Part shown: positions 27,205-35,407 of the stretch, in pieces | Position numbering within the stretch: position 1 is the first letter of the stretch | How the letters are laid out: every line of letters begins with the position of its first letter | Assembly: GCF_000718305.1 (NCBI RefSeq) | Contig: NZ_JOFQ01000003.1 | Span: forward strand, 1 to 64,000 | Source of the DNA: Streptomyces niger | Lineage (GTDB): Bacteria > Actinomycetota > Actinomycetes > Streptomycetales > Streptomycetaceae | Reading direction: 5' to 3' | DNA length: 64,000 nt | Position numbers and translations under genes: made by a program | Notes under the pieces: model-generated | What the model saw: the letters and a program-made list of their open reading frames with translations, nothing else | The model's database searches: none | What the model was told of the DNA's origin: nothing

Positions 27205-28941
27205 TCAGTCCGTCTGCCGGACCGGCGCGTCCGGCAGTTCGGTGCCGACGGCCACTTCGCCGTCGTCGCCCCCGGTGTGCAGCACGTTGCGGTGGCGTTC
27301 GCGCAGTACTCGCTTGAGGACCTTGCCGGTGACGCCGACCGGCAGCCCGGCCCGGTCGTTCGCCAGGACGAGGCCGTCCAGGCGCGCGAGACCGTGCCGT
27401 GCGAGTGCGGTGTTGCAGACGTCGAGCAGGTCCCGCGGCGAACGCTGCACGCCGTCCGCGTAGTGCACGACGGCCAGCGGGCGTGAGCTGCCCGGGTCCT
27501 GCGGGTCGTCCACGGCGATCACCGCCGCGTCCAGCGCCTGGGTGGCCATCAGGACCACCTCTTCGAGCGGCAGGCTGTAGACGGGGCCTTGGGCGGTGCG
27601 GATGACGTCCGGCGTGCGGTCGAGGTGGTACCAGACCCCGGCGTCGTCACGGCGGACGATGTCGCCGGTGAGGAAGTAGCCGTTGCTGCGCGACTGCCGG
27701 CTCAGGTCCGGGTCGTCCCAGTACCCGAGGGTGACGCTCGGGGTGCGGACGCCCAGCATGCCGGCCTGGCCCGGCGGCAGTTCCCGGCCCGCGGCGTCGA
27801 GCACCGCGGCCCGGCGCACCACCCGCGCGGGCCGCCCGATCACCCGGCCGTACAGCTCCGAGTCGCGGGTGTGGGCCTGCTTGAACAGGACCATGCCCAT
27901 CTCCGAGGAGCCCAGGCCGTCGACGTAGACCGAGCCGGCCGCGCGGCCCTTCCGCGTGGGGTGCGAGCCCAGTGCCACGAGCGGGCGGATGTGGCGTTCG
28001 TGCGAGGCGTCGCCCATCCCGTTCCAGGTGTGCACCCGCGCCGCCGCGTCCGGGGTGATGGCGCCCGGATCGATGGTGGCGAGGGTGAGCGGGAAGCCCA
28101 GGACGACCGTGGGGTGGAAGGTGTTCACGGCCTCGGTCACCCGGGCGCCGTCGGCATCGTCCAGGAGGAGGGTCGGGATGCCCAGCAGCACTGCCATGCT
28201 CAGGTAGCTGATGCCGGCCGAGTGGCTGTGCGGCAGCGCGGTCAGCAGCCGGTCCGTCTTCAGCGACGGGAAAGTCCACAGCCGTTCGCGCTTGCCGGCG
28301 AAGAAGGAACGGTGGTGGAAGACGGGGGCCTTGGGGCGCCCGGTGGTGCCCGACGAGTGGGAAATCATGATCAGCTCGTCGCCGGTGTACCGGTGGGGGA
28401 AGTCCGCGAGCGGCCGGTCCGGCCGGGTCGCCGTCTCCGCCACCAGCCGGATCCCGTACACGGGCGGTGCCTTCACCCCGTCGGTCGCGTCCCACGCCCG
28501 CGCGCACCCGGCGAGCAGGTCGGCATCGCCCACCACGAGCGCGGCGTCGGTCCGCAGGAAGTACTCGGCGGCGGTCCGCAGCGGCATCTTGGGATTGCAG
28601 TGCACCGCGGCGGCGCCCAGCGAGGTGACGGCGATGTGGTGCAGCAGGCCCGCCAGGCCGTCCCGGGTCATCAGCCCGACGTGCGACCCGGCGCGGATGC
28701 CCTGCTGCCGGTACCAGTGCGCGTACTTGATGACCGCGAGCCGCATGTCGTCGAGGGAGTGGCCGGGCAGCTCCCGGCTCGCCCAGGACGGGTCGGTCAC
28801 GTCGGGGTGGAAGAGGATCGGCCGGTCCCGGTCGTCCGCCACCCGCCACGCGTGCCAGAAGAAGTTGCCGGCCCCCAGCCGGCGGTCGGCGGCGAGCCGC
28901 AGCCGCTGGCCGGCGGTCCGGTGCGTGCCATGCAGAAACAT
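27205..28941 (-). CDS. creM: CreM-type acyl-CoA-ligase-like diazotising enzyme (candidate)
   Basis: 578 residues of the ANL superfamily: P-loop SHSSGTTGRPKAP (194-206), DGLGSSEMG acid-binding motif, GYFLTGDIVRR near the hinge and C-terminal GVTGKVLKRVL with the catalytic lysine. All sub-domains are present, unlike the other ligase in the cluster. CreM uses ATP and nitrite to convert an aminophenol carboxylate to a diazo compound. A co-transcribed nitrite pathway makes this gene the candidate; an ordinary aryl-CoA ligase is the alternative. It is the first gene of the seven-gene operon. ATG 28941 was chosen with GTGGGG 8 bp upstream; GTG 28956 is possible. Confidence 0.82.
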   Translation of the reverse strand: MFLHGTHRTAGQRLRLAADRRLGAGNFFWHAWRVADDRDRPILFHPDVTDPSWASRELPGHSLDDMRLAVIKYAHWYRQQGIRAGSHVGLMTRDGLAGLLHHIAVTSLGAAAVHCNPKMPLRTAAEYFLRTDAALVVGDADLLAGCARAWDATDGVKAPPVYGIRLVAETATRPDRPLADFPHRYTGDELIMISHSSGTTGRPKAPVFHHRSFFAGKRERLWTFPSLKTDRLLTALPHSHSAGISYLSMAVLLGIPTLLLDDADGARVTEAVNTFHPTVVLGFPLTLATIDPGAITPDAAARVHTWNGMGDASHERHIRPLVALGSHPTRKGRAAGSVYVDGLGSSEMGMVLFKQAHTRDSELYGRVIGRPARVVRRAAVLDAAGRELPPGQAGMLGVRTPSVTLGYWDDPDLSRQSRSNGYFLTGDIVRRDDAGVWYHLDRTPDVIRTAQGPVYSLPLEEVVLMATQALDAAVIAVDDPQDPGSSRPLAVVHYADGVQRSPRDLLDVCNTALARHGLARLDGLVLANDRAGLPVGVTGKVLKRVLRERHRNVLHTGGDDGEVAVGTELPDAPVRQTD

Positions 28942-29249
28942 CGCGATACCCCACACTCCGAGAGGTGCACTTCATTCGGCGACCGCCGCGGGCGGTAATG
29001 CTTCCGGCACCCGGCCGGAAATTCCGTTGCCGTCGCCACTGTTTCGGACAGGCCTATTCGGTAAAGTCCGTACGGCCCGTCGGAGCACGATTGTGCAGGG
29101 TTCTGCTAAAGGCTGGATGGAGATCAATTACCCGCGGCGGACAGCGGAATCCTTGCTCCATCCTTCAGGGATCATTGCGACCCTGTTCCGGCCGGAAAAG
29201 GATCCGGGAGCGATGTTCCGGACGGTCAGTACGGCTGGAGGACCCCGCA
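28942..29249. promoter_or_regulatory. Divergent control region of the diazo operon and a FAD monooxygenase
   Basis: A 308-bp gap between divergent genes. An inverted repeat GGATGGAG (29115-29122) and CTCCATCC (29156-29163) is the only symmetrical element I noticed; its role is unknown. I found no clear SARP heptamers. No gene is supported. Confidence 0.4.
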
Positions 29250-30905
29250 ATGCACGGCCCGTCGACCACCCCAGTCGCCCTCGTGGGAGGCGGTCCCGTG
29301 GGGCTGCTGCTCGCGCTCTTCCTCGACCGCTACGGCGTGGCGGTCACCGTCTTCGACAGCGAGCCCGCCCTGCCGGCGTACCCGAGGGGCAGCACCCACA
29401 ACGCCCGCACCATGGAGCACTACCGCACCCTCGGCCTGGCCGGCCGGGTGCGCGCCCTGGGCCTGCCGGCCGGCCACGACGCCGGCATCACCTTCTTCAC
29501 CCGCTACAGCGGCCACGAACTCGCGATCCTGCCGTGGCCCGGCCCCGCCGAGGCCGCTGCCCACACCCGCGCCGCGCCGCGCACCGACCAGACGCCCGAA
29601 CCGATGCACCGGGCCAACCAGATGTACGTCGAGCGGCTGCTCCTCGCGCATGCCGCCACCCGCCCGCGCATCACCCTCCGCTACGGCCACCGCGTCACCG
29701 CCGTCGAGGAACGGCCGGACGGGGTACGCCTGACCACCGAGCACGAGGGCGTCCCCGGCGCGTGGGAGGCGGGCTACGCCGTGGGCTGCGACGGCGGGCG
29801 GAGCCTGGTGCGCCGCCACCTCGGTATCGCGTACGAAGGGCCCGGCTCCCTGGAACAGGAAGTGCTCGGCCGCCGCGCCGTCGCCGCCCACCTGCGCATA
29901 CCCGGCCTGCCCGAACTCCTCGGCACGCGCCGCGCATGGAGCCACTGGGCGGTCAACGCCGAACTCGCCCTCAACCTCATCTCCCTCGACGGGAACACCG
30001 AGTTCTTCCTGCTGACCAGCTCCGTCGACCCGGACACCGCGCGGGACGCGGACCTCGTCCGGCTCGTCCGCCGGGCGGCCGGCACCGACCTGGCCGTCCA
30101 GGTGGTCAGCCACCGGCCGTGGACGCCGGGGGCCGCCCTCGTCGCGGAGCGCTTCGGCTCGGACCGCATGCTGCTGGCCGGTGACGCCGCCCACCTGTTC
30201 ACCCCGAACGGCGGCTTCGGCATGAACACGGGGCTGGACGACGCGGCCAACCTGTCCTGGAAGCTCGCCGCCGCCGTCCACGGCTGGGCGGGCCCCGGCC
30301 TCCTCGCCTCCTACGAGGCGGAGCGCCGCCCCGTCGCGCTGCGCAACACCGCGGCCGCCCGCGAACTCAACATCGGCCTGGGTGCCATCGACCGCCCCGC
30401 CGTCCTGGAGGAGGACTCCCCGCGCGGCGCCGCCGCCCGCGAGAAGGCCGGTGCCGCGCTGGCCGAGTACGGCCTGCGCACCCTGGACACCCTCGGCGTC
30501 CAGCTGGGCGCCCGGTACACCGGTTCGCCGGTCGTCGACGCCGGCGACGACACCCCGCCCCCCGACTCCTTCACCGCCTACACCCCCTCGTCCGTGGCGG
30601 GCTGCCGCGCCCCGCACCTCTGGCTCGACGACGTACGGGGACCGGGCAGTTCGCTGTTCGACCGGTTCGGCACCGGATTCACCCTGCTGTGCCTGGGCGG
30701 CGACGCCGCTGCCGCGGCCGGCTTCGAGGCGGCCGCCCGCGACCTGGGCGTCCCGCTCACCGTCCTGCCGCTCGCGGACCCCCTGGCCCGTGAGCTCTAC
30801 GGACGTGACCTGGTCCTCGTACGGCCCGACCAGCACACCGCCTGGCGCGGTGCCGCGCCGCCCGCCGACCCTGCCGCGCTGCTCGCCCGCGTCACCGGCC
30901 ACTGA
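29250..30905 (+). CDS. PHBH-type FAD monooxygenase with intact motifs
   Basis: 551 residues, paralogous to the gene at 24.4-26.2 kb (shared RTMEHYRTLGL, GCDGGRSLVRRHLG and YGRDLVLVRPDQHTAWRG). FAD loop VALVGGGPVGLLLALFLDRY at the N-terminus; the GD motif is intact (LLAGDAAHLFTPNGGFGMNT). Expected to hydroxylate a phenolic acid such as 3,4-AHBA using NAD(P)H and O2. Start ATG 29250 lies 8 bp after GGAGG; in-frame upstream sequence has no such site. Transcribed divergently from the diazo operon and followed 168 bp later by a SARP gene on the same strand. Confidence 0.88.
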   Translation: MHGPSTTPVALVGGGPVGLLLALFLDRYGVAVTVFDSEPALPAYPRGSTHNARTMEHYRTLGLAGRVRALGLPAGHDAGITFFTRYSGHELAILPWPGPAEAAAHTRAAPRTDQTPEPMHRANQMYVERLLLAHAATRPRITLRYGHRVTAVEERPDGVRLTTEHEGVPGAWEAGYAVGCDGGRSLVRRHLGIAYEGPGSLEQEVLGRRAVAAHLRIPGLPELLGTRRAWSHWAVNAELALNLISLDGNTEFFLLTSSVDPDTARDADLVRLVRRAAGTDLAVQVVSHRPWTPGAALVAERFGSDRMLLAGDAAHLFTPNGGFGMNTGLDDAANLSWKLAAAVHGWAGPGLLASYEAERRPVALRNTAAARELNIGLGAIDRPAVLEEDSPRGAAAREKAGAALAEYGLRTLDTLGVQLGARYTGSPVVDAGDDTPPPDSFTAYTPSSVAGCRAPHLWLDDVRGPGSSLFDRFGTGFTLLCLGGDAAAAAGFEAAARDLGVPLTVLPLADPLARELYGRDLVLVRPDQHTAWRGAAPPADPAALLARVTGH

Positions 30906-30943
30906 CCCGGCCGGCGCGTCAGGTTGCCAACATTTCGGCGGAA

Positions 30944-30978
30944 CGTTGAGCATTCGTTGATGCGGGTGCCGATATAGT
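30944..30978 (+). promoter_or_regulatory. Candidate SARP box and -10 upstream of the second SARP gene
   Basis: CGTTGAG (30944-30950) and CGTTGAT (30955-30961) are heptamer direct repeats separated by CATT (11-bp period). TATAGT, a good -10, lies at 30973-30978, 11 bp further. The heptamers match CGTTGAC in front of the CCoAOMT-type gene. The gap to -10 is a little longer than the classical 8 bp. Confidence 0.45.
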
Positions 30979-31073
30979 CCGGAAAGACGGGCCGGTCCGC
31001 ACCGGGAAGTGCGCCGGCGCCCGGGGGAGGGCGCCTGCGGCGAACGGCTCTGTATCGCTACGGGGGAGTTGCG

Positions 31074-31898
31074 ATGAAATTCAGCGTGCTCGGTCCTTTG
31101 ACCGTCACGGAAGGGGGCGCCGGCCGGATGCCGAGCGCCCCGAAACCCAGGCAAATGCTGGCCCTTCTGATCATGAATGCCAATCGTGTGGTGACGGTCA
31201 ACCAATTCGTGGAAGAACTCTGGGAGAACAGCCCGCCGCCGAGCGTGCACGCCGCCATCCACACCTACGTCATGCAGCTGCGCCGCGCCCTGACCGGCCG
31301 CGCCCGCTCCGGACAGCGGCAGGCCGGCCGGCTCGCCACCCGCGAGCACGGCTACCTCCTCGTGGTACGCCCCGGCGAGCTGGACCTGGACGTCTTCCAG
31401 GAGCAGGTACGGGCCGGGCGGAAGGCGCTGGCGAACGGCGAGAACGCCCGCGCGGCAGCCCAGTTGGCCGCCTCGACGGAGCTGTGGCACGGACAGGTCC
31501 TCGGCGACGTGACCGCCGGCCCGCTGCTGGCCGCCGCCATCGACTCCGTGGAACAGCTGCGGCTCACGGCGCTCACCGACCGCATCCGCGCCGACCTCCG
31601 GCTCGGCCGGCACCACGAACTCCTGGGTGAGCTCGCCTCGCTCCTGCACTGCCACCCGGCCGACGAGCGCCTCGCGGCACTGCTGATGGTGGCGCTGTAC
31701 CGCTCGGGCCGGCAGGCGGACGCGCTGGCCACCTTCCACCGCGTACGCCGCACCCTGCGCACGGACTTCGGCGTACCGCCCTCGCCGGAGCTGTCCCGCG
31801 TGCACATGGAGATCCTGTCGGCCAGCCCCCGGCTGGAGGCCCCGGCGCACAGCTGGCCGCGGCTCTCGCTCGACCTCGTCACGGCGATCGCGTCGTAA
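31074..31898 (+). CDS. SARP-family transcriptional activator (second copy)
   Basis: 274 residues: OmpR-like DNA-binding domain (MKFSVLGPLTVTEGG at the start, PSAPKPRQMLALLIMNANR, then the VMQLRRAL helix) and bacterial transcriptional activator domain (about 105-255, ending FGVPPSPELSRVH). It resembles the SARP at 18.0-18.8 kb in layout but has no TTA codon. The ATG start follows GGGGGAG. It likely activates the cluster, possibly itself through the upstream repeats, and may act downstream of or in parallel with the bldA-dependent SARP. Its 3' end overlaps the convergent exporter gene by 20 bp. Confidence 0.9.
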   Translation: MKFSVLGPLTVTEGGAGRMPSAPKPRQMLALLIMNANRVVTVNQFVEELWENSPPPSVHAAIHTYVMQLRRALTGRARSGQRQAGRLATREHGYLLVVRPGELDLDVFQEQVRAGRKALANGENARAAAQLAASTELWHGQVLGDVTAGPLLAAAIDSVEQLRLTALTDRIRADLRLGRHHELLGELASLLHCHPADERLAALLMVALYRSGRQADALATFHRVRRTLRTDFGVPPSPELSRVHMEILSASPRLEAPAHSWPRLSLDLVTAIAS

Positions 31899-33351
31899 CC
31901 GCCGGCCGCTGCCCGCCCAGGCCCGCCCACGCGTTGGCCAGGGCGGGCAGCACCAGCACGGCGGCGGCCAGAAACGCCTGCCCGGCCCCCTCCGACAGCG
32001 CCGCCGCACCGGCACCGCTCAGCGGGCCGCTCCCGCCGGCCCGCGCGGTGACCACGGTCACCGCCATGGCCAGCCCCAGCGCACCACCCAGCTGCCCGGC
32101 GGACTGCACGATGCCGGCGCCGATCCCCGTACCGCACGGACCCACCCCGGACAGCGCCACCACCTCGCACGTCATCCAGATGAACGGCATTCCGCAGCCG
32201 ATCAGCAGCAGGCCCGGGAGGAGGGACGGCAGATAGGCCGAGTCGGCCGAGACCCCGGTCAGCAGCAGAAGACCGGCGCCGATCAGCGCCCAGCCCACGA
32301 GGTACGGCAGCCGCGGCCCGCGCCGTGCCAGGAGCCGGCAGCACACGCGGCCCACCACGATGATCCCGCCCACCATGGGCAGCATCGCCAGCCCCGCGCC
32401 CAACGGGCCGTAATGCAGCGCGCCTTGGAGATACAGGCTGCCGATCACGCCTACCGGGCCGGTCGCCGCGGCCACCAGGAAGACCCCGGCCGAACCGCCC
32501 AGCAGCCCGCGGGCGCGCAGTACGCGCGACGGGAGCAGCGGCGCGGCCGTGCGGCGCTGGGAGGCGGCGAAGAGCAGGCCCAGCAGTACGGCGGCGAGCA
32601 GCGCGCCGCAGTCGCTCGTCCCCAGCCCCTGCTGCGGGAGGTGCACCAGCGCGTACATCAGGGCCAACAGGGCGCCGCTGAGCCAGATCGCGCCCCACAG
32701 CCCGGCTCCGGCTCCGGACGCCCGGCGGAAGACCGGGACCGGCTCCAGCCGGCGCGCCGCGTACAGCATGCCCAGCGCGACGGGCACGTCCAGCCAGAAG
32801 GCCCACCGCCAGCCCAGCCGGCTCAGCACCAGGCCGCCGAGCACGATCCCGGCCACCGAGCCGAGGCCGCCCGCGCGCGCCCAGCGGCCGAGCGCCCGGA
32901 CCCGCGCGGTCGGTCCCGGCGCACGGGCGACCAGCAGGGCCATCGCGGACGGCACGAGCAGCGCGGCGGCCACCGCCTGGCCTCCTCTGGCCGCGATGAG
33001 CGCGCCGCCGGTCGGGGCGAGCGCGCAGCACGCGGCGGCCACGGCGAAACCGGCGAGCGCGCAGCGGAACAGCCGCAGGGCACCGGCCAGGTCCGCCAGC
33101 CGGCCGCCCGCCAGCTGCACGGCGCCGACCAGCAGGACGTACACATGGCTCACCCACTGCGCGCCCGCGAGCCCCATCCCCAGGTCCTGCTGGAAGTGCG
33201 GCAGCGCGAGCGCGACGACCCCGGCGTCGGCGTTGGCGAGCAGCGGGGCGAAGGTGAGCAGGTGCGAGGGCCGGCCGCCGGCGCGGGGCGGTGTTTCGGC
33301 GTGCGACGGCGGCGGGGCGGCCTGCTTCCGGGCAGGCAGCGGTAAGGACAT
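31879..33351 (-). CDS. MFS exporter, DHA2-like (copy 2, TTA-containing)
   Basis: 490 residues with about 14 hydrophobic segments. Family features include GAQWVSHVYVLLVGAVQLAG with GGRLADLAGALR (motif A region), RGGQAVAAALLVPSAMALL and LGWRWAFWLDVPVA, as in EmrB/QacA-type drug exporters. Codon 3 is TTA (33343-33345, complement), in a gene otherwise free of it, so translation is probably bldA-dependent. Placed at the right end of the cluster, convergent with the second SARP gene; likely exports the product or confers resistance. Confidence 0.87.
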   Translation of the reverse strand: MSLPLPARKQAAPPPSHAETPPRAGGRPSHLLTFAPLLANADAGVVALALPHFQQDLGMGLAGAQWVSHVYVLLVGAVQLAGGRLADLAGALRLFRCALAGFAVAAACCALAPTGGALIAARGGQAVAAALLVPSAMALLVARAPGPTARVRALGRWARAGGLGSVAGIVLGGLVLSRLGWRWAFWLDVPVALGMLYAARRLEPVPVFRRASGAGAGLWGAIWLSGALLALMYALVHLPQQGLGTSDCGALLAAVLLGLLFAASQRRTAAPLLPSRVLRARGLLGGSAGVFLVAAATGPVGVIGSLYLQGALHYGPLGAGLAMLPMVGGIIVVGRVCCRLLARRGPRLPYLVGWALIGAGLLLLTGVSADSAYLPSLLPGLLLIGCGMPFIWMTCEVVALSGVGPCGTGIGAGIVQSAGQLGGALGLAMAVTVVTARAGGSGPLSGAGAAALSEGAGQAFLAAAVLVLPALANAWAGLGGQRPAVTTRSP

Positions 33352-33454
33352 GACGGGCTCCGCGTAACGGGTGGACGGCAGCGGGGGAACGGCGTCCGGG
33401 GACGGGTGGTTCTCAGGGCCGCCGACGTGTGCCGCGCCGGGCGGAGAAGAAAAG

Positions 33455-33499
33455 GCGGTGCCGACGGGCGGCACGGGCGTGCACCCCCGTCGGCACCGC
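33455..33499 (-). terminator. Intrinsic terminator downstream of the SDR gene
   Basis: 14-bp perfect arms (GCGGTGCCGACGGG at 33455-33468 and its complement at 33486-33499) enclose a 17-nt loop. On the minus strand the hairpin is followed by CCTTTTCTTCT, a U-rich tract. It would end the leftward SDR transcript and marks the right boundary of the metabolite cluster. Confidence 0.75.
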
Positions 33500-33557
33500 G
33501 TATGTCCGCGCGTGGGCGGCGTGGTGGCCGCCGCGCTCCGGTGCGCGGACCGGTCGG

Positions 33558-34364
33558 TCAGACCTCCTTGAGCAGACCGCCGTCGATCACGAACTCCGCG
33601 CCGGTGGTGGAACCGGAGCGCGGGGAGACGAGCAGGGCGACCGCGTCCGCGATCTCCTGCGGGTCCACGAAACGGCCCGTGGAGAGGTTCAGCATCTCCG
33701 GGACGATCTTGTTGAGGACCGTCTCGCGGTCGGCGCCGGCCTGCGCGGCGATCTTGTCGGCGACGCCGCCGTCCTCGGTCCACCACTCGGTGCGCGTGAC
33801 ACCCGGCAGCACCGCGTTGACACGGATGCCCTGCGGGCCGAACTCACCCGACAGCTGCTTCGTCAGGTTGTTCAGCGCCGCCTTGGCCGCACCGTAGTCC
33901 ACGTTGATCGGCGCGGGCTGACGGGCGTTGCCCGACGAGATGTTGACGATCGAGGCCGCGTCGCTCTCCAGCAGGTGCGGGATGGCGGCGCGGATCGCGC
34001 GCACGACGGCGAACAGGTTGAACTCGAACATGGCCTGCCAGTCCGAGTCGGAGGCGTGCAGGAAGGAGCCGCGCGGCAGCTCGACGCCGGGCGGCGGGCC
34101 ACCGGCGTTGTTCACCAGGATGTCGAGCTTGCCGAAGGCCTCCACGGCACGGTTGATCACCCGCTCGGGCGCCTCCGGCGACATCAGGTCGACCGGTACG
34201 TGGACCAGGTCGGGGCCGGCCAGCGCGTCCAGGCCGGGGCTGCTGTTGCGGGAGGCGGCCACCACACGGACGCCCTCCGCGAGCAGTGTGCGGGTGATGG
34301 CCAGCCCCATGCCCTTGGACGCGCCGGTGACGACCGCGACACGGCCGGAAAGCTGCAGATCCAT
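33558..34364 (-). CDS. Short-chain dehydrogenase/reductase
   Basis: A 268-residue classical SDR: cofactor loop VTGASKGMGLAI near residue 12, NNAGG, catalytic Ser in IVNISSGNA and Y-x-x-x-K (DYGAAKAALN), ending FVIDGGLLKEV. Probably NADPH-dependent; substrate unknown. The start was placed at ATG 34364 (MDLQLSGRVAVVTG), the usual SDR N-terminus. It follows a TetR gene on the same strand (93 bp), so it is likely controlled by that repressor. Whether it belongs to the metabolite cluster is doubtful: it is separated from it by a terminator. Confidence 0.9.
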   Translation of the reverse strand: MDLQLSGRVAVVTGASKGMGLAITRTLLAEGVRVVAASRNSSPGLDALAGPDLVHVPVDLMSPEAPERVINRAVEAFGKLDILVNNAGGPPPGVELPRGSFLHASDSDWQAMFEFNLFAVVRAIRAAIPHLLESDAASIVNISSGNARQPAPINVDYGAAKAALNNLTKQLSGEFGPQGIRVNAVLPGVTRTEWWTEDGGVADKIAAQAGADRETVLNKIVPEMLNLSTGRFVDPQEIADAVALLVSPRSGSTTGAEFVIDGGLLKEV

Positions 34365-34457
34365 GGAATTCCTTGTCGTCGTGTCCGCCCGCTGACGGAC
34401 GGGAAGCGAGGTGTCTCGATGAGAGGAACACCGGCCCGCCCGAACGGGTTGCACGAC

Positions 34458-35066
34458 TCAGCGCTGCCGGGCCCCCGCCCGCAGACCGTCCATCACCAGA
34501 TCCAGCAGCCGGGCCGCGCGGGCCTGCCAGTCGCTGTGCGGGTCGATCTGCCACAGACCCGCGATGGCGAGCAGGAAATCGTCGGGGGTGACCCCCGGGC
34601 GCACGGTGCCGGCCTCCTCGTTCGCCGCCAGAAGTAGGGTGATCGCCGAGGTCAGCGGGGCGTGGCCGAGCCCGGCCAGACTGCCGCGGGAACAGGTGGC
34701 CCGGCGCATCGCGTCGGCCAGTCCGGCCTTCGCCATCGCGTACTGGGCCAGGCGGTCCATCCACTCCCGCAGGGCCCGGTCGGGCGCGCGGGTGGCCAGC
34801 AACTGGGCCGCGGTGTCGGCGACCTGCTGCACCTCGTAGCGGTAGACCTCCAGGACGAGGGCCTCGCGGTTGGGGAAGTTGCGGTAGAACGTGCCCTGGC
34901 CGACGCCCGCCTTCTTGGCGATGGCGCTCAGCGGGGCGTCCGCGGAGCGCGTCAGCTCGGCGAGCGCAACTTCCAGGATGCGCTCGCGATTCCGCTGGGC
35001 GTCCGAGCGCAGCGGCGCGTCCTTCCGGGTCTCCGCCTCGGCCTGCGCGTCTCTCTTCCGCCGCAC
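34458..35066 (-). CDS. TetR-family repressor
   Basis: 202 residues. The N-terminal helix-turn-helix is SAIAKKAGVGQGTFYRNFPN, in the group with a GTFYRNFPNREALV helix and a C-terminal AefR/SmtR-like ligand domain. The GTG start at 35066 lies directly behind AAGGAGG, excluding longer in-frame starts. Two palindromic operators lie upstream at 35127-35171. It probably represses its own gene and the SDR gene, responding to a small organic molecule. Confidence 0.9.
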   Translation of the reverse strand: MRRKRDAQAEAETRKDAPLRSDAQRNRERILEVALAELTRSADAPLSAIAKKAGVGQGTFYRNFPNREALVLEVYRYEVQQVADTAAQLLATRAPDRALREWMDRLAQYAMAKAGLADAMRRATCSRGSLAGLGHAPLTSAITLLLAANEEAGTVRPGVTPDDFLLAIAGLWQIDPHSDWQARAARLLDLVMDGLRAGARQR

Positions 35067-35126
35067 TCGTCCTCCTTCCGGAATCACCGTTCGGCTGTAG
35101 GGAATTACCCCGGAACCGCCTTGCTA

Positions 35127-35144
35127 AGCGGACAGGTGTCCGCT
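35127..35144. promoter_or_regulatory. TetR operator, site 1
   Basis: AGCGGACA-GG-TGTCCGCT, an 18-bp inverted repeat with 8-bp perfect arms, 60 bp upstream of the TetR start. Its centre lies 30 bp from that of site 2, three helical turns, suggesting cooperative binding on one face. Confidence 0.75.
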
Positions 35145-35159
35145 AGGTTCAACGCTAAT

Positions 35160-35171
35160 GGACAGCTGTCC
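35160..35171. promoter_or_regulatory. TetR operator, site 2
   Basis: GGACAGCTGTCC, a 12-bp perfect palindrome continuing into GCT on the right as in site 1. Same core (GGACA-N2-TGTCC) as site 1. Confidence 0.7.
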
Positions 35172-35407
35172 GCTCAGAGTTCACCATAGCGGCAGACCCG
35201 GCCGGAGGGGGACGGCCGGCGGCCGCCGCACTACGTGCCCGCCTGCCCACCGGGTGGGCCTCGGCTCCTGAGCCCCTGCCGCCCCCCACCCAGTGCCCTC
35301 CGAGGGCCGCCCGACCACCGCCCCCACACGTCACAGCTTGAGACCGAGACCTCTACACCCTTCGCCGGTCCGTCTCGTACCTCCTCATTCGCGAAAGAAG
35401 GCTGCCG

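Larger units (their letters stand above)
35067..35407. promoter_or_regulatory. Divergent region between TetR and molybdoenzyme operon
   Basis: A 341-bp gap. The left part holds two TetR-type palindromes (separate entries); the right part is C-rich and without symmetrical elements, with a GAAGG ribosome-binding site at about 35397 before the first molybdoenzyme gene. No gene is supported. Confidence 0.5.

Noticed and set aside
29115..29163. Inverted repeat GGATGGAG/CTCCATCC as an operator
   Set aside because: Arms are short with a 33-bp loop, and no second copy was seen in other cluster promoters; mentioned only in the regional entry.
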